Below, one piece after another: positions 34,500-44,743 of a stretch of 64,000 bases of DNA. The notes beneath the pieces were generated by a model, which was given only the letters and a program-made list of their open reading frames with translations, made no database searches and had not been told where the DNA came from. Within the stretch, counting starts at the first letter, position 1. Each line of letters starts with the position of its first letter. A program made the position numbers and the translations under genes. The stretch comes from UBA9676 sp036522155 (GTDB lineage Bacteria; Actinomycetota; Actinomycetes; Streptosporangiales; Streptosporangiaceae), in the NCBI GenBank assembly GCA_036522155.1, contig DATDGI010000227.1, positions 1 through 64,000 on the forward strand. Reading direction: 5' to 3'.

Positions 34500-35172
34500 C
34501 CCGGCGGCGGCTCCGGGCGCGAACCCCGATCGTGCGGGTGAGCGGCCGCGACCGGGCGCCCAGCCTCCGATCACCACGTGGCTGGTCCGGGCCAGCTCGT
34601 CCCGCAGGGTCTCGCTCGGCCTGGTGGCGGCCATCGCACTCACCGACCACTTCGTCCAGTGGCACCGGCTGTCCTTCCTGGAGCGTGGCCTGGTGGACGA
34701 GCCGTGCCACTTCGCCACCGCGATGGTCGTGCTCGGCGCGCTGAGCCGGTGGCGCGGGCGCCCGCCCTGCGCCGCGTTCACCCGGGCGATGCTGATCTCC
34801 TCGGTGGCGATCGACGTGGACCACCTGCCTCTGGAGTTCGGCTCGCCCGTGCTCACGGCCGGGACGCCGCGGCCGTACACCCATGCCTTGTGGGTGGTCG
34901 TGCTGTCGGCCGCGATCGCGCTGGCGGCCCGCCGCCGGGCCAGGGTTTCCGGGTCTCCGGCCGCCACCAGCGTCACCGCGATCGCCGCGGGTACGGCGTG
35001 GGGCCTGGCCGCGCACTTCCTGCGGGACATCGCCACCGCGCCGATCTCCCTGTGGTGGCCGGTCACCGATGCCCCCGTCGAGTGCCCGTACGCCTGGTAT
35101 CTGGTGGCGATGCTCATCCTGGTCGCCCTGCCCGTGCCCCGCCGGACCGGGGCCGCCGGCCGGGGTCACTGA
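34426..35172 (+). CDS. YdjM/DUF457-like membrane-bound metal-dependent hydrolase
   Basis: A 248-residue protein. The first 60 residues are basic and Pro-rich and overlap the ppm1 remnant, so the true start may lie further in. The rest has about four hydrophobic segments with a metal-ligand pattern of the YdjM/YbcI family: DVDHLPLEF, YTHALW and HFLRDIATAP. Related proteins are membrane hydrolases of unknown substrate, some LexA controlled. ATG 34426 has no clear ribosome site. No functional link to its neighbours is apparent. Confidence 0.65.
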   Translation: MAGRGGKRPQARWPARAQIRYRHSDPAAAPGANPDRAGERPRPGAQPPITTWLVRASSSRRVSLGLVAAIALTDHFVQWHRLSFLERGLVDEPCHFATAMVVLGALSRWRGRPPCAAFTRAMLISSVAIDVDHLPLEFGSPVLTAGTPRPYTHALWVVVLSAAIALAARRRARVSGSPAATSVTAIAAGTAWGLAAHFLRDIATAPISLWWPVTDAPVECPYAWYLVAMLILVALPVPRRTGAAGRGH

Positions 35173-35231
35173 CCGCCGCGGTCCGCCGGGTAGCGCACCG
35201 GCGCTGGCACCTGGTGAGCGGACCAGCAAAA

Positions 35232-37331
35232 ATGGTGCGCATGACACTGCCCAACGCCGCGCAGCACCCTGACCGGGCAAGATCCCCGGTGACGCCCTTC
35301 GACGATCTGGCCGGCTACATCGCGATCCCCCGGCTGACCGGCCTGCGGCTGGCACCGGACGGTACCTGGCTGGCGGCGAGCGTGCAGCAGCCGGACCCGG
35401 ATGGCAAGAAGTTCAGCTCCGCGATCTGGCGGATCCCCACCGACCCCGGCCCGGACGCCGCCGCGCCCACCCGGCTGACCCAGTCGGCGCTGGGTGAGGA
35501 CAGCCCGGTGTTCCTGCCCGACGGGTCGCTGCTGTTCGTCTCCCGGCGGCCGGATCTGGCCGCCGCCACGGCGGACAAGAACGGGGACGACCCCAAGCCG
35601 GCCCTGTGGCTGCTGCCCGCCGGCGGCGGCGAGGCCCGCCGGATCTCCTCCCCGCCGGGCGGGGTGAGCCGGGTCGCCGCCGCCCGCGGCCGCCCGGACC
35701 TGGTGTTCATGTCGCCGATGCTGGCCGGGGCGGCCGGGCAGGACGAGGACGCCAGCCGCCGCCAGCAGCGCAAGGACGCCGGGGTGACGGCGATCCTGCA
35801 CGAGGCCGCGCCGGTTCGGTTCTGGGATCACGACCTGGGCCCGGATGAGCCCAGGCTGATGACGGCCACGGCCGCGAACGGCGGGCTGGCCGGGCCGCCC
35901 CGGGATCTGACCCCGCAGCCGGGCCGGGCGCTCGACGAGCAGTCCGCCGACGTGGCGCCGGACGGCTCGATGGCGGTCACCGGCTGGACGGTCTCGGACG
36001 GCGACGGCGACATGCGGGAAGAACTGACCGTCATCGACACCGCCACCGGTGACCGCCGGGTGCTGCTGGCCTCGCCGGGCCGTGACTACTTCGAGCCGCA
36101 CATCTCGCCGGACGGCCGGCTGGTGGTCTGCGCCGCGGTGACCCACGACACCTACGACCGGCCCGGTGAGGCGACCCTGCTGGTCGTGCCGCTGGCCGGC
36201 GGCGAGGCCAGCGACCTGATGGCCGGGATGGACCGGCGGCCGGCCGAGGCCGCCTGGGCGCCCGACTCGCAGGCCGTCTACTTCACCGCCGACGACCACG
36301 GCCGGTGCCCAGTGTTCCGTGCCGGGCTGGCCGGCACCACGCCGGCCAGGCTCACCACTGACGACGGCGCCTACAGCAGCCTGTGCCCGTCGACGGACGG
36401 CCGCTACCTCTACGCGCTGCGCTCGGCCATCGACAGCCCGCCCGTGCCGGTCCGGCTCGACCTCAGCCAGCCGGGCAGCCCGCCGCAGTTCCTGCCCAGC
36501 CCGGCCGGGCCGGCCGAACTGCCCGGCCGGCTGACCGAGGTGGAGGCCACCGCCGACGACGGCACGGTGATCCGGGGCTGGCTGGCGCTGCCGGCCAGCG
36601 CGTCCGTACAGCACCCGGCGCCGCTGCTGCTGTGGGTGCACGGCGGGCCACGGATGAGCTGGAACGCCTGGTCGTGGCGGTGGAACCCGTGGCTGATGGT
36701 GGCCCAGGGTTACGCCGTGCTGCTGCCCGATCCCGGCCTGTCCAGCGGCTACGGGCACGACTTCGTCGCCCGCGGGCACGGCGACTGGGGCGAGCGGCCG
36801 TTCGCTGACCTGATGGCCATCACCGACGTCACCGTCGCCCGGCCCGACATCGACGCGGAGCGGACGGCGGCGATGGGCGGCTCCTACGGCGGCTACATGG
36901 CGAACTGGATCGCCGGCCACACCGACCGGTTCCAGGCCATCGTCAGCCACGCCGGCCTGTGGGCGCTGGACCAGATGTTCGGCACCACCGACATGCCCGC
37001 CTTCTGGCGGCGCCACTTCGGGGATCCGCTGACCCGCGCCGACCGCTACCAGGCCACCTCGCCGCACTATCACCTGGCCGCGATCCGCACCCCGATGCTG
37101 GTGATCCACGGCGACAAGGACTACCGGGTCCCGGTCGGCGAGGCGCTGCGGCTCTGGTCGGAACTGACCAGCCGCCCGAACGGGTCGCCGGACGTGAAGT
37201 TCCTGTACTTCCCGACCGAGAACCACTGGATCCTCACCCCGGGCCACGCCACCGTCTGGTACCAGGCGGTCCTCGCCTTCCTCGCCACCCATGTGCTCGG
37301 TGAGCCCTGGCAGCGCCCCGATCTGCTCTGA
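35232..37331 (+). CDS. S9 family prolyl oligopeptidase-like peptidase
   Basis: A 699-residue serine peptidase. The N-terminal 400 residues form a beta-propeller with WD40-like PD40 repeats (PDGSLLFVSRRPDL, PDGRLVVCAAV). The C-terminal alpha/beta-hydrolase domain carries the triad Ser551 in GGSYGGYMAN, Asp630 in GDKDYRVP and His665 in ENHWI. No signal peptide is seen, so it is probably cytosolic and degrades or trims short peptides; acylaminoacyl-peptidases are close relatives. ATG 35232 and ATG 35241 are both possible starts. A hairpin follows the stop. It is not obviously linked to the menaquinone genes downstream. Confidence 0.9.
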   Translation: MVRMTLPNAAQHPDRARSPVTPFDDLAGYIAIPRLTGLRLAPDGTWLAASVQQPDPDGKKFSSAIWRIPTDPGPDAAAPTRLTQSALGEDSPVFLPDGSLLFVSRRPDLAAATADKNGDDPKPALWLLPAGGGEARRISSPPGGVSRVAAARGRPDLVFMSPMLAGAAGQDEDASRRQQRKDAGVTAILHEAAPVRFWDHDLGPDEPRLMTATAANGGLAGPPRDLTPQPGRALDEQSADVAPDGSMAVTGWTVSDGDGDMREELTVIDTATGDRRVLLASPGRDYFEPHISPDGRLVVCAAVTHDTYDRPGEATLLVVPLAGGEASDLMAGMDRRPAEAAWAPDSQAVYFTADDHGRCPVFRAGLAGTTPARLTTDDGAYSSLCPSTDGRYLYALRSAIDSPPVPVRLDLSQPGSPPQFLPSPAGPAELPGRLTEVEATADDGTVIRGWLALPASASVQHPAPLLLWVHGGPRMSWNAWSWRWNPWLMVAQGYAVLLPDPGLSSGYGHDFVARGHGDWGERPFADLMAITDVTVARPDIDAERTAAMGGSYGGYMANWIAGHTDRFQAIVSHAGLWALDQMFGTTDMPAFWRRHFGDPLTRADRYQATSPHYHLAAIRTPMLVIHGDKDYRVPVGEALRLWSELTSRPNGSPDVKFLYFPTENHWILTPGHATVWYQAVLAFLATHVLGEPWQRPDLL

Positions 37332-37349
37332 AGCCTCAGGCCGGGACCT

Positions 37350-37367
37350 GCCGCCGCTTGGCGGCAC
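37350..37367 (+). terminator. Terminator-like hairpin after the S9 peptidase gene
   Basis: Perfect 7-bp stem TGCCGCC/GGCGGCA with a GCTT tetraloop, 19 bp after the stop. No U-tract. Confidence 0.5.
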
Positions 37368-37394
37368 CAGCGTGGGGTGTGCCAGGGTTGACGC

Positions 37395-38114
37395 ATGAGC
37401 CGAGCGCAGCTGGACAAGCGGCCAGCCGAGGTGGCCGCCATGTTCGACCAGGTGGCCGGCCGTTATGACCTGCTCAACGACGTGCTCTCGCTCGGCCAGG
37501 ACCGCTGGTGGCGCAGGGTGGTGGCGAAGGCGGTGGCCGCCCGGGACTCCGAGCGGATCCTCGACCTGGCCGCCGGCACCGGCACGTCGTCGGTCACCTT
37601 CACCGCGTCCGGCGCCGCCTGTGTGGCCTGCGACTTCTCGCTGGGCATGCTCAAGGCCGGCGCGTCCCGGCTCGGCCGCCAGCCGGCGCGTCCCGGTGGG
37701 CCGGTCCGGTTCGTGGCGGGCGACGCGCTCCGGCTCCCGTTCGCCGACCAGGCGTTCGACGCGGTCACCATCTCGTTCGGCCTGCGTAACGTGGCCGACC
37801 CTCACGCCGCCCTGGCCGAGATGCTGCGGGTCACCAGGCCGGGCGGCCGGCTGGTCATCTGCGAGTTCGGGCACCTGCCCTCACCCCGGCTGGACGTGCT
37901 CTACGGCCGTTACCTGATGGCGGCGCTGCCGGCGGTCGCGCGCCGGCTGTCATCGGCCGGCGACGCCTATGAGTACCTGGCCGAGTCGATCCGGGAATGG
38001 CCGGACCGGGCCGAACTCGCCCGCTGGATACGCGCCGCCGGATGGTCGGCAGTACGCTGGCGTGACCTGACCCTGGGCGTGGTGACCGTGCACGCCGCCC
38101 GCCGTCCCGGTTAG
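37395..38114 (+). CDS. menG: Demethylmenaquinone methyltransferase
   Basis: A 239-residue SAM-dependent enzyme of the UbiE/MenG family that adds the C2 methyl group to demethylmenaquinone, the last ring modification. Motifs are the N-terminal MFDQVAGRYDLLNDVLSLGQD, the SAM loop ILDLAAGTGTSS, ISFGLRNVADP and the C-terminal YEYLAESIREWPD, all typical. It precedes the menJ-like gene and nuo operon, in line with menaquinone being the acceptor of complex I in actinobacteria. A 192-bp spacer with a Rex operator separates it from the next gene, so it is probably transcribed separately. Confidence 0.93.
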   Translation: MSRAQLDKRPAEVAAMFDQVAGRYDLLNDVLSLGQDRWWRRVVAKAVAARDSERILDLAAGTGTSSVTFTASGAACVACDFSLGMLKAGASRLGRQPARPGGPVRFVAGDALRLPFADQAFDAVTISFGLRNVADPHAALAEMLRVTRPGGRLVICEFGHLPSPRLDVLYGRYLMAALPAVARRLSSAGDAYEYLAESIREWPDRAELARWIRAAGWSAVRWRDLTLGVVTVHAARRPG

Positions 38115-38238
38115 CGGCAGCAAGCCAAAACCAAGGGTGATACCAACGGGGGATCCGCGCACCGCCGCGGTCGTCCGCTGGCCTGAGGGGCGGATCGATG
38201 CCGGGAACGGGAACGGTCTACACTCCGGAGAGAAAGCA

Positions 38239-38258
38239 CTTGTGAACTGCTTCACAAG
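38239..38258. promoter_or_regulatory. Rex (redox repressor) operator
   Basis: CTTGTGAA-CTGC-TTCACAAG is a perfect 8-bp inverted repeat whose 18-bp core matches the Rex site TTGTGAA-N4-TTCACAA. Rex binds when NADH is low relative to NAD+ and controls nuo and cyd operons in Streptomyces. TACACT at 38219-38224 may be the -10, which would put the operator just after the transcription start as a roadblock. Confidence 0.8.
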
Positions 38259-38306
38259 ACACTGCTGCATGCGACAGTGCCTCGCGACACAGTCAGGACA
38301 GATTCG

Positions 38307-39611
38307 GTGACGCAGCCTGTGCCCCCCGCGGCGTTCGCTCATGCCCGGGCCGGGGATGACGATGCCGACGTCATCGTGGTCGGGGCCGGGCCGGGTGGGT
38401 CGTCGGCCGCCTATCACCTCGCCCGGGCCGGGCTGGACGTGCTGGTGCTGGAGAAGAGCACCTTCCCGCGCGAGAAGGTGTGCGGCGACGGCCTGACGCC
38501 TCGGGCGGTGAAGCAGCTCGCCGGCATGGGCATCCCGCTGAAACCGGAGGACGGCTGGTTCCCGAACAGGGGGCTCCGGATCATCGGCGGCGGGGTCAGG
38601 ATCGAGCTGGACTGGCCGGAGCTGGCCAGCTACCCGGGCTATGGGCTGGTCCGCAGCCGGCTCGGCCTCGACGAGACGGTGGTGCGCGCCGCCCAGCGGG
38701 CCGGTGCCCGGCTGCACGAAGGCGTCACCGTGACCGGCCCCGTCCTTGACGACAGCGGCCGGATCGTCGGCGTCACCGCCCGCCCGTCCGGTGACGAGGA
38801 GGGCAGCGAGCAAACCTACCGGGCCCGGCTGGTGGTGGCCGCGGACGGCAACTCGTCCCGGCTCTCGCTGGCGATGGGCCTGCGCAAGCGGGACGACCGG
38901 CCGCTGGGGGTGGCGATCCGCACCTACTACCGCAGCCCGCGGCACGACGACGACTACCTGGAGACCTGGCTCGACCTCTGGGACGGCGACGCGCTGCTGC
39001 CCGGCTACGGCTGGATCTTCGGCGTCGGCGACGGCACCAGCAACGTCGGCCTGGGCCTGCTCAACACCAGCGCCTCCTTCCAGCGCGTCGACTACCGGGC
39101 GATGCTGCGCCGCTGGCTGGCGAACCTGCCCGCCGAGTGGGGCTACACCGAGGAGAACCGGACCACCCCGGTCCGCGGGGCGGCGCTGCCGATGGGCTTT
39201 AACCGCACCCCGCACTACACCCGGGGCCTGCTGCTCGTGGGCGACGCGGGCGGCATGGTCAACCCGTTCAACGGCGAGGGCATCGCCTACGCCATGGAGT
39301 CCGGCGAGACCGCCGCCCGGGTGATCGCGAAGGCGCTGCGCCGGCCGGGCCAAGCCGGCGCGGACCTGGTGCTGCAGAGCTACCCGCGGGCGCTGAAAGA
39401 TGCCTACGGTGGCTACTACACGCTCGGGCGCAAGTTCGTCGGTGCGATCGGTCATCCCTGGCTGATGAAGTTCGTGACCCGGCATGGCCTGCCCCGGCCC
39501 ACCGTCATGCGGTTCACCATGAAACTGCTGGCCAACCTGACCGAGCCGCGTGGCGGTGACTCGGCCGACCGGGTGATCAACGCGCTGTCCAGGATCACGC
39601 CCGCGGCCTAG
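38307..39611 (+). CDS. Geranylgeranyl reductase family / menaquinone reductase (MenJ-like)
   Basis: A 434-residue FAD-dependent enzyme. The dinucleotide fold VIVVGAGPGGSSAAYHLARAG opens the protein, with FPREKVCGDGLTPRAV, AADGNSSRLS and GDAGGMVNPFNGEGIAYAMESG downstream, the standard motifs of this family. In mycobacteria the homologue MenJ saturates one isoprene unit of menaquinone; the flanking menG, nuo and prenyl-synthase genes favour that role over archaeal-lipid or chlorophyll pathways. GTG 38307 has AGGA 8 nt upstream; GTG 38277 is in frame but has no ribosome site. The gene is 42 bp before nuoA and probably the first of that operon. Confidence 0.88.
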   Translation: MTQPVPPAAFAHARAGDDDADVIVVGAGPGGSSAAYHLARAGLDVLVLEKSTFPREKVCGDGLTPRAVKQLAGMGIPLKPEDGWFPNRGLRIIGGGVRIELDWPELASYPGYGLVRSRLGLDETVVRAAQRAGARLHEGVTVTGPVLDDSGRIVGVTARPSGDEEGSEQTYRARLVVAADGNSSRLSLAMGLRKRDDRPLGVAIRTYYRSPRHDDDYLETWLDLWDGDALLPGYGWIFGVGDGTSNVGLGLLNTSASFQRVDYRAMLRRWLANLPAEWGYTEENRTTPVRGAALPMGFNRTPHYTRGLLLVGDAGGMVNPFNGEGIAYAMESGETAARVIAKALRRPGQAGADLVLQSYPRALKDAYGGYYTLGRKFVGAIGHPWLMKFVTRHGLPRPTVMRFTMKLLANLTEPRGGDSADRVINALSRITPAA

Positions 39612-39653
39612 GCCGGCCCTGGCGGCGAAGGAGACGAGAAGGGAGGGCACGGC

Positions 39654-40013
39654 GTGCTGAGCCTGTATGTGCCGATCCTGGTGCTGGCCGCGCTGGCGGC
39701 GGTGTTCGCCGTCTTCTCACTGGTCATGGGCTCGCTGGCGGGCCCGAAACGATGGAACCGGGCCAAGCTGCAAGCCTACGAGTGCGGGATCGAACCGACC
39801 CAGCAGCCGGCTGGCGTCCGGTTCCCGGTGAAGTACTACCTGACCGCGATGCTGTTCATCCTGTTCGACATCGAGATCATCTTCCTGTATCCGTGGGCGG
39901 TCACCTTTACCGGGCTCGGCGTCTTCGGGCTGGTCGAAATGGTGTTGTTCATCGCTTCGGTGCTGGTCGCCTACGCCTACGTCTGGCGGCGCGGCGGGCT
40001 GGAATGGGACTAG
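39654..40013 (+). CDS. nuoA: NADH-quinone oxidoreductase subunit A
   Basis: A 119-residue membrane subunit with three helices. Y-ECGIEPTQQPAGVRFPVKYY after the first helix and ILFDIEIIFLYPWAV in the second are the family signature; the Cys and acidic residues line the loop near the quinone tunnel. GTG is preceded by GGAGGG 7 nt upstream. It opens a complete nuoA-N set of 14 genes in the standard order, followed by nuoB after 4 bp. Confidence 0.96.
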   Translation: MLSLYVPILVLAALAAVFAVFSLVMGSLAGPKRWNRAKLQAYECGIEPTQQPAGVRFPVKYYLTAMLFILFDIEIIFLYPWAVTFTGLGVFGLVEMVLFIASVLVAYAYVWRRGGLEWD

Positions 40014-40017
40014 GCAG

Positions 40018-40587
40018 ATGGGGCTGGAAGAAAAGCTGCCGAGCGGCATTCTGCTGACCACGGTCGAGAAGCTGGCCGGCTATGCGCGCAAGAGCTCGGT
40101 GTGGCCGGCCACGTTCGGGCTCGCCTGCTGCGCCATCGAACTGATGGCCACCGGCGGACCGCGGCACGACCTGGCCAGGTTCGGCATGGAACGGGCCTCG
40201 AACACGCCGCGGCAGGCCGATCTGATGATCGTGGCGGGCCGGGTCAGCCAGAAGATGGCGCCGGTGCTGCGGCAGATCTACGACCAGATGGCCGACCCCA
40301 AGTGGGTCATCTCGATGGGGGTCTGCGCATCCAGCGGCGGCATGTTCAACAACTACGCGATCGTGCAGGGGGTCGACCACATCGTCCCGGTCGACGTCTA
40401 CCTGCCCGGCTGCCCGCCCCGGCCGGAGATGCTGCTGGACGCGATCGTCAAGCTGCACGACAAGATCCAGAACATGAAGCTCGGCGTGAACCGGGAGGCC
40501 GAGATCGCCGAACTGGAGCAGGCCAGCCTGCGGCGGCTGCCGCTGGTGTCAGGCTCCGGCCGTCCCGAGCCGGGGAGCCAGGCATGA
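40018..40587 (+). CDS. nuoB: NADH-quinone oxidoreductase subunit B
   Basis: A 189-residue peripheral subunit that carries cluster N2, the last iron-sulfur centre before the quinone. Cluster ligands are in FGLACCAIELMA, with further Cys in MGVCASSGGMFNNY and DVYLPGCPPRPE. The C-terminus is Pro/Gly-rich and about 20 residues longer than the bacterial core. The stop overlaps nuoC by 4 nt (ATGA). Confidence 0.97.
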   Translation: MGLEEKLPSGILLTTVEKLAGYARKSSVWPATFGLACCAIELMATGGPRHDLARFGMERASNTPRQADLMIVAGRVSQKMAPVLRQIYDQMADPKWVISMGVCASSGGMFNNYAIVQGVDHIVPVDVYLPGCPPRPEMLLDAIVKLHDKIQNMKLGVNREAEIAELEQASLRRLPLVSGSGRPEPGSQA

Positions 40588-41303
40588 CCGGCGAGAACCA
40601 GCCCGAGCCGGACAACCGGCCCGCGGTGGCCGGGCAGGAACGGCTGGCCGAGCCGGTCGCGCGGTCCGGGATGTTCGGCACCCACACCACCGGCGACACC
40701 TCCGGCTATGGCGGCCTGCGGGTGCGCCGGCCGGCCGTGCCCGACAGCCCCCGGCCGTATGGCTCCTACTTCGACGACCTCGCCGACCAGCTCGCCAGCG
40801 GGCTGAAGCAGGCCGGCGCCGAGTTCGATGACGCGGTCGAGAAGGTGGTCGTGGACCGGGGCGAGCTCACCCTGCACGTGCGGGCCGAGCATCTGATCAC
40901 GGTGGCGGAGGTGCTGCGGGACGAGCCGTCGCTGGCGTTCCAGCTGTGCCTGGGCACGAGCGGCGTGCACTACCCGTGGGAGACCGGCCGGGAGCTGCAC
41001 GCGGTCTACCCGCTGCTGTCCATCACCCACAACCGGCGGGTCCGGCTGGAGGTGAGCGTGCCCGACGCCGACCCCAGGATCCCCTCGCTGACCCGCGTGT
41101 ACCCGACCTGTGACTGGCACGAGCGGGAGACCTGGGACTTCTTCGGGATCGTCTTCGACGGCCACCCGGGGCTGACCCGGATCGAGATGCCGGACGACTG
41201 GAAGGGCCACCCGCAGCGGAAGGACTACCCGCTCGGCGGCATCCCGGTCGAGTACCGCGGCGCCCACGTGCCGCCGCCCGACGAGCGGAGGTCCTACGCA
41301 TGA
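40584..41303 (+). CDS. nuoC: NADH-quinone oxidoreductase subunit C
   Basis: A 239-residue peripheral subunit that packs against NuoD. The core signature DWHERETWDFFGIVFDGHP and the C-terminal LEGHPQRKDYPL-type block (here KGHPQRKDYPLGGIPVEYRG) are present. The first 60 residues are a variable Pro/Gly-rich extension common in actinobacteria. The last residues PPPDERRSYA are repeated by a small ORF between nuoC and nuoD, which begins at the ATGA overlapping this stop. Confidence 0.96.
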   Translation: MTGENQPEPDNRPAVAGQERLAEPVARSGMFGTHTTGDTSGYGGLRVRRPAVPDSPRPYGSYFDDLADQLASGLKQAGAEFDDAVEKVVVDRGELTLHVRAEHLITVAEVLRDEPSLAFQLCLGTSGVHYPWETGRELHAVYPLLSITHNRRVRLEVSVPDADPRIPSLTRVYPTCDWHERETWDFFGIVFDGHPGLTRIEMPDDWKGHPQRKDYPLGGIPVEYRGAHVPPPDERRSYA

Positions 41304-41392
41304 CCGGTATGGCGGCACGCGCGGGGGGTTCCGGGGGGTCGCTCCCCCGGGCCAGCACCGCGCCACCGGACGAGCGGAGGTCGCAGGCGTGA
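41300..41392 (+). CDS. Small coupled ORF between nuoC and nuoD
   Basis: A 30-codon ORF that starts in the nuoC stop (ATGA) and ends in the nuoD start (GTGA). Its C-terminus PPDERRSQA repeats the NuoC C-terminus PPDERRSYA, because GACGAGCGGAGGTC occurs at both 41280-41293 and 41369-41382. The segment, including the GGAGG ribosome site, was tandemly duplicated. It also contains the hairpin repeat at 41327-41353. It probably relays ribosomes from nuoC to nuoD; whether the peptide has a role is unknown. Confidence 0.45.
   Translation: MTGMAARAGGSGGSLPRASTAPPDERRSQA
41327..41353. repeat. Hairpin repeat copy 1 in the nuo operon
   Basis: A 27-bp element with a CCGGGG/CCCCGG stem. A second copy at 50362-50388 matches at 23 of 27 positions. 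Both lie at nuo gene junctions. Confidence 0.55.
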
Positions 41393-42714
41393 CCGAGACC
41401 GAGGGGCGGGTCTACCACGTCAGCGGGCAGGACTGGGACGAGGTGGTCGCCGCCGCGGACGAGGCCGGGGACCGGCCGGGCGAGGAGCGGCTGGTCGTCA
41501 ACATGGGGCCGCAGCACCCGTCCACGCACGGCGTGCTCCGGCTGATCCTCACCCTGGACGGCGAGACCGTCACCGAACTGCGGCCGGTGATCGGCTACCT
41601 GCACACCGGCATCGAGAAGAACATGGAGTTCCGCACCTGGACGCAGGGCGTGACGTTCTGCACCCGGGCGGACTACCTGGCGCCGATCTTCAACGAGACC
41701 GCCTACTGCCTGGCCGTGGAGCGGCTGCTTGGCATCGAGGCGGAGGTGCCGCCGCGGGCCACCGTGCTGCGGGTGCTGATGATGGAGCTCAACCGGATCT
41801 CCTCGCACCTGACCGCGATCGGCACCTTCGGCCTGGAACTCGGCGCGACCACCGTCTTCCTCTACTGCATGCGGGAACGGGAGAAGGTGCTCGACGTGTT
41901 CGAGCTGATCTCCGGGCTGCGCATGAACCACGCCTACATCCGGCCGGGCGGGGTGTCGCAGGATCTCCCGTCCGGTGCGCTGGAGCGGCTGCGCGAGTTC
42001 CTCGGGGTGATGCCCCCGCTGCTCGGTGAGATCCGGGCGCTGCTGGACGCCAACCCGCTGTTTGCCCGGCGGACGAAGGACATCGCCTATCTCGACCTGG
42101 CCGGCTGCATGGCGCTGGGGGTCACCGGCCCGCTGCTCCGGTCCACCGGCCTGCCCTGGGACCTGCGCAAGAGCCAGCCCTACTGCGGGTACGAGACCTA
42201 CGAGTTCGCCGTGCCCACCACCGATACCTGTGACGCCTATGGCCGGTACCGGATCCGGATGGACGAGATGGATGAGTCGCTCAAGATCATCGAGCAGTGC
42301 GTGGATCGGCTGGCGGCCAAGCGCCCGGCCCATGACCCCGTGATGATCACCGACGCCAAGATCGGCTGGCCGGCGCAGCTGGCGGTCGGCGCGGATGGGC
42401 TGGGCAACTCACCCGCCCACATCGCCAGGATCATGGGCCAGTCGATGGAGGCACTGATCCATCACTTCAAGCTCGTCACCGAGGGCTTCCGGGTGCCGCC
42501 CGGCCAGGTGTACGCCAGCGTCGAGTCCCCGCGCGGGGAACTGGGCTGTCACGTGGTCAGCGACGGCGGCACCTGGCCGTACCGGGTGCATTTGCGCGAT
42601 CCATCGTTCACCAACCTGCAGGCCGTCTCGGCCATGGCCGAGGGTGGCATGATCGCGGACGTGATCGCCGCGGTAGCAAGCATCGACCCCGTGATGGGAG
42701 GCGTCGACCGGTAA
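41389..42714 (+). CDS. nuoD: NADH-quinone oxidoreductase subunit D
   Basis: A 441-residue peripheral subunit forming the quinone pocket with NuoB. It has NMGPQHPSTHGVLRL, GYLHTGIEKNMEFRTW, ELNRISSHL, the conserved YETYEF region and the C-terminal RGELGCHVVSDGG-type block. The GTG start has GCGGAGG upstream and overlaps the stop of the small preceding ORF. The stop overlaps the nuoE ATG as TAATG. Confidence 0.97.
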   Translation: MTETEGRVYHVSGQDWDEVVAAADEAGDRPGEERLVVNMGPQHPSTHGVLRLILTLDGETVTELRPVIGYLHTGIEKNMEFRTWTQGVTFCTRADYLAPIFNETAYCLAVERLLGIEAEVPPRATVLRVLMMELNRISSHLTAIGTFGLELGATTVFLYCMREREKVLDVFELISGLRMNHAYIRPGGVSQDLPSGALERLREFLGVMPPLLGEIRALLDANPLFARRTKDIAYLDLAGCMALGVTGPLLRSTGLPWDLRKSQPYCGYETYEFAVPTTDTCDAYGRYRIRMDEMDESLKIIEQCVDRLAAKRPAHDPVMITDAKIGWPAQLAVGADGLGNSPAHIARIMGQSMEALIHHFKLVTEGFRVPPGQVYASVESPRGELGCHVVSDGGTWPYRVHLRDPSFTNLQAVSAMAEGGMIADVIAAVASIDPVMGGVDR

Positions 42715-43423
42715 TGGCGTTCAGCGACGAGGTCCGCAACCGGCTGGACGCCGACGCCGGCCAGATCATCGCCCGCTACCCGCGCTCGCGGTCCGCCCTG
42801 CTCCCGCTGCTGCACCTGGTCCAGGCCGAGCAGGGCTGCGTATCCGACGACGGCATCGCCTGGTGCGCAGGCCAGCTCGGGCTGGCCGAGTCGGAGGTGG
42901 CGTCGGTGGTCAGCTTCTACACCATGTACAAGCGGCACCCGATCGGTGAGTACCACGTCGGTGTGTGCACCAACACCCTGTGCGCGATCCTCGGCGGCGA
43001 CGAGATCCTGGCCAGCCTGCACGAGCATCTGGGGGTCGCCGACAACGAGGCCACCCCGGACGGCAAGGTCAGCCTCGAGCACGTGGAATGCAACGCCGCC
43101 TGTGATTACGCCCCGGTGGTGATGGTCAACTGGGAGTTCTTCGACAATATGACCCCGGAAACCGCCCGCGCCCTGGTCGATGACCTGCGGTCCGGCGCTG
43201 ACGTCTCGCCCGCCCGCGGCCCGCGGCGGCTGTGCACCTGGCGGGAGGCATCCCGCATCCTGGCCGGATTCCCCGACGGGCAGGCAGCCGACGGCCCGCA
43301 GGCCGGTGAGCCCTCGCTGGTTGGCCTGCGGATAGCCAGGGAACGCGGCTGGACGGCACCGCCCGTGCCCACTAGCACCGTGCCGGCTAGCACCGGGCCC
43401 GCCAGCAGCGGGGAGGGCCAGCC

Positions 43424-43427
<4 letters not shown>
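42714..43427 (+). CDS. nuoE: NADH-quinone oxidoreductase subunit E
   Basis: A 237-residue thioredoxin-fold subunit of the NADH-input module with the [2Fe-2S] cluster N1a. Its ligands are in VGVCTNTLCAILGG and VECNAACDYAP. The last 70 residues (after DDLRSGADVSPARG) are a Pro/Ser/Ala-rich extension beyond the usual core of about 165, seen in other actinobacteria. The stop overlaps the nuoF GTG (GTGA). Confidence 0.96.
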
Positions 43428-44739
<1,312 letters not shown>

Positions 44740-44743
<4 letters not shown>

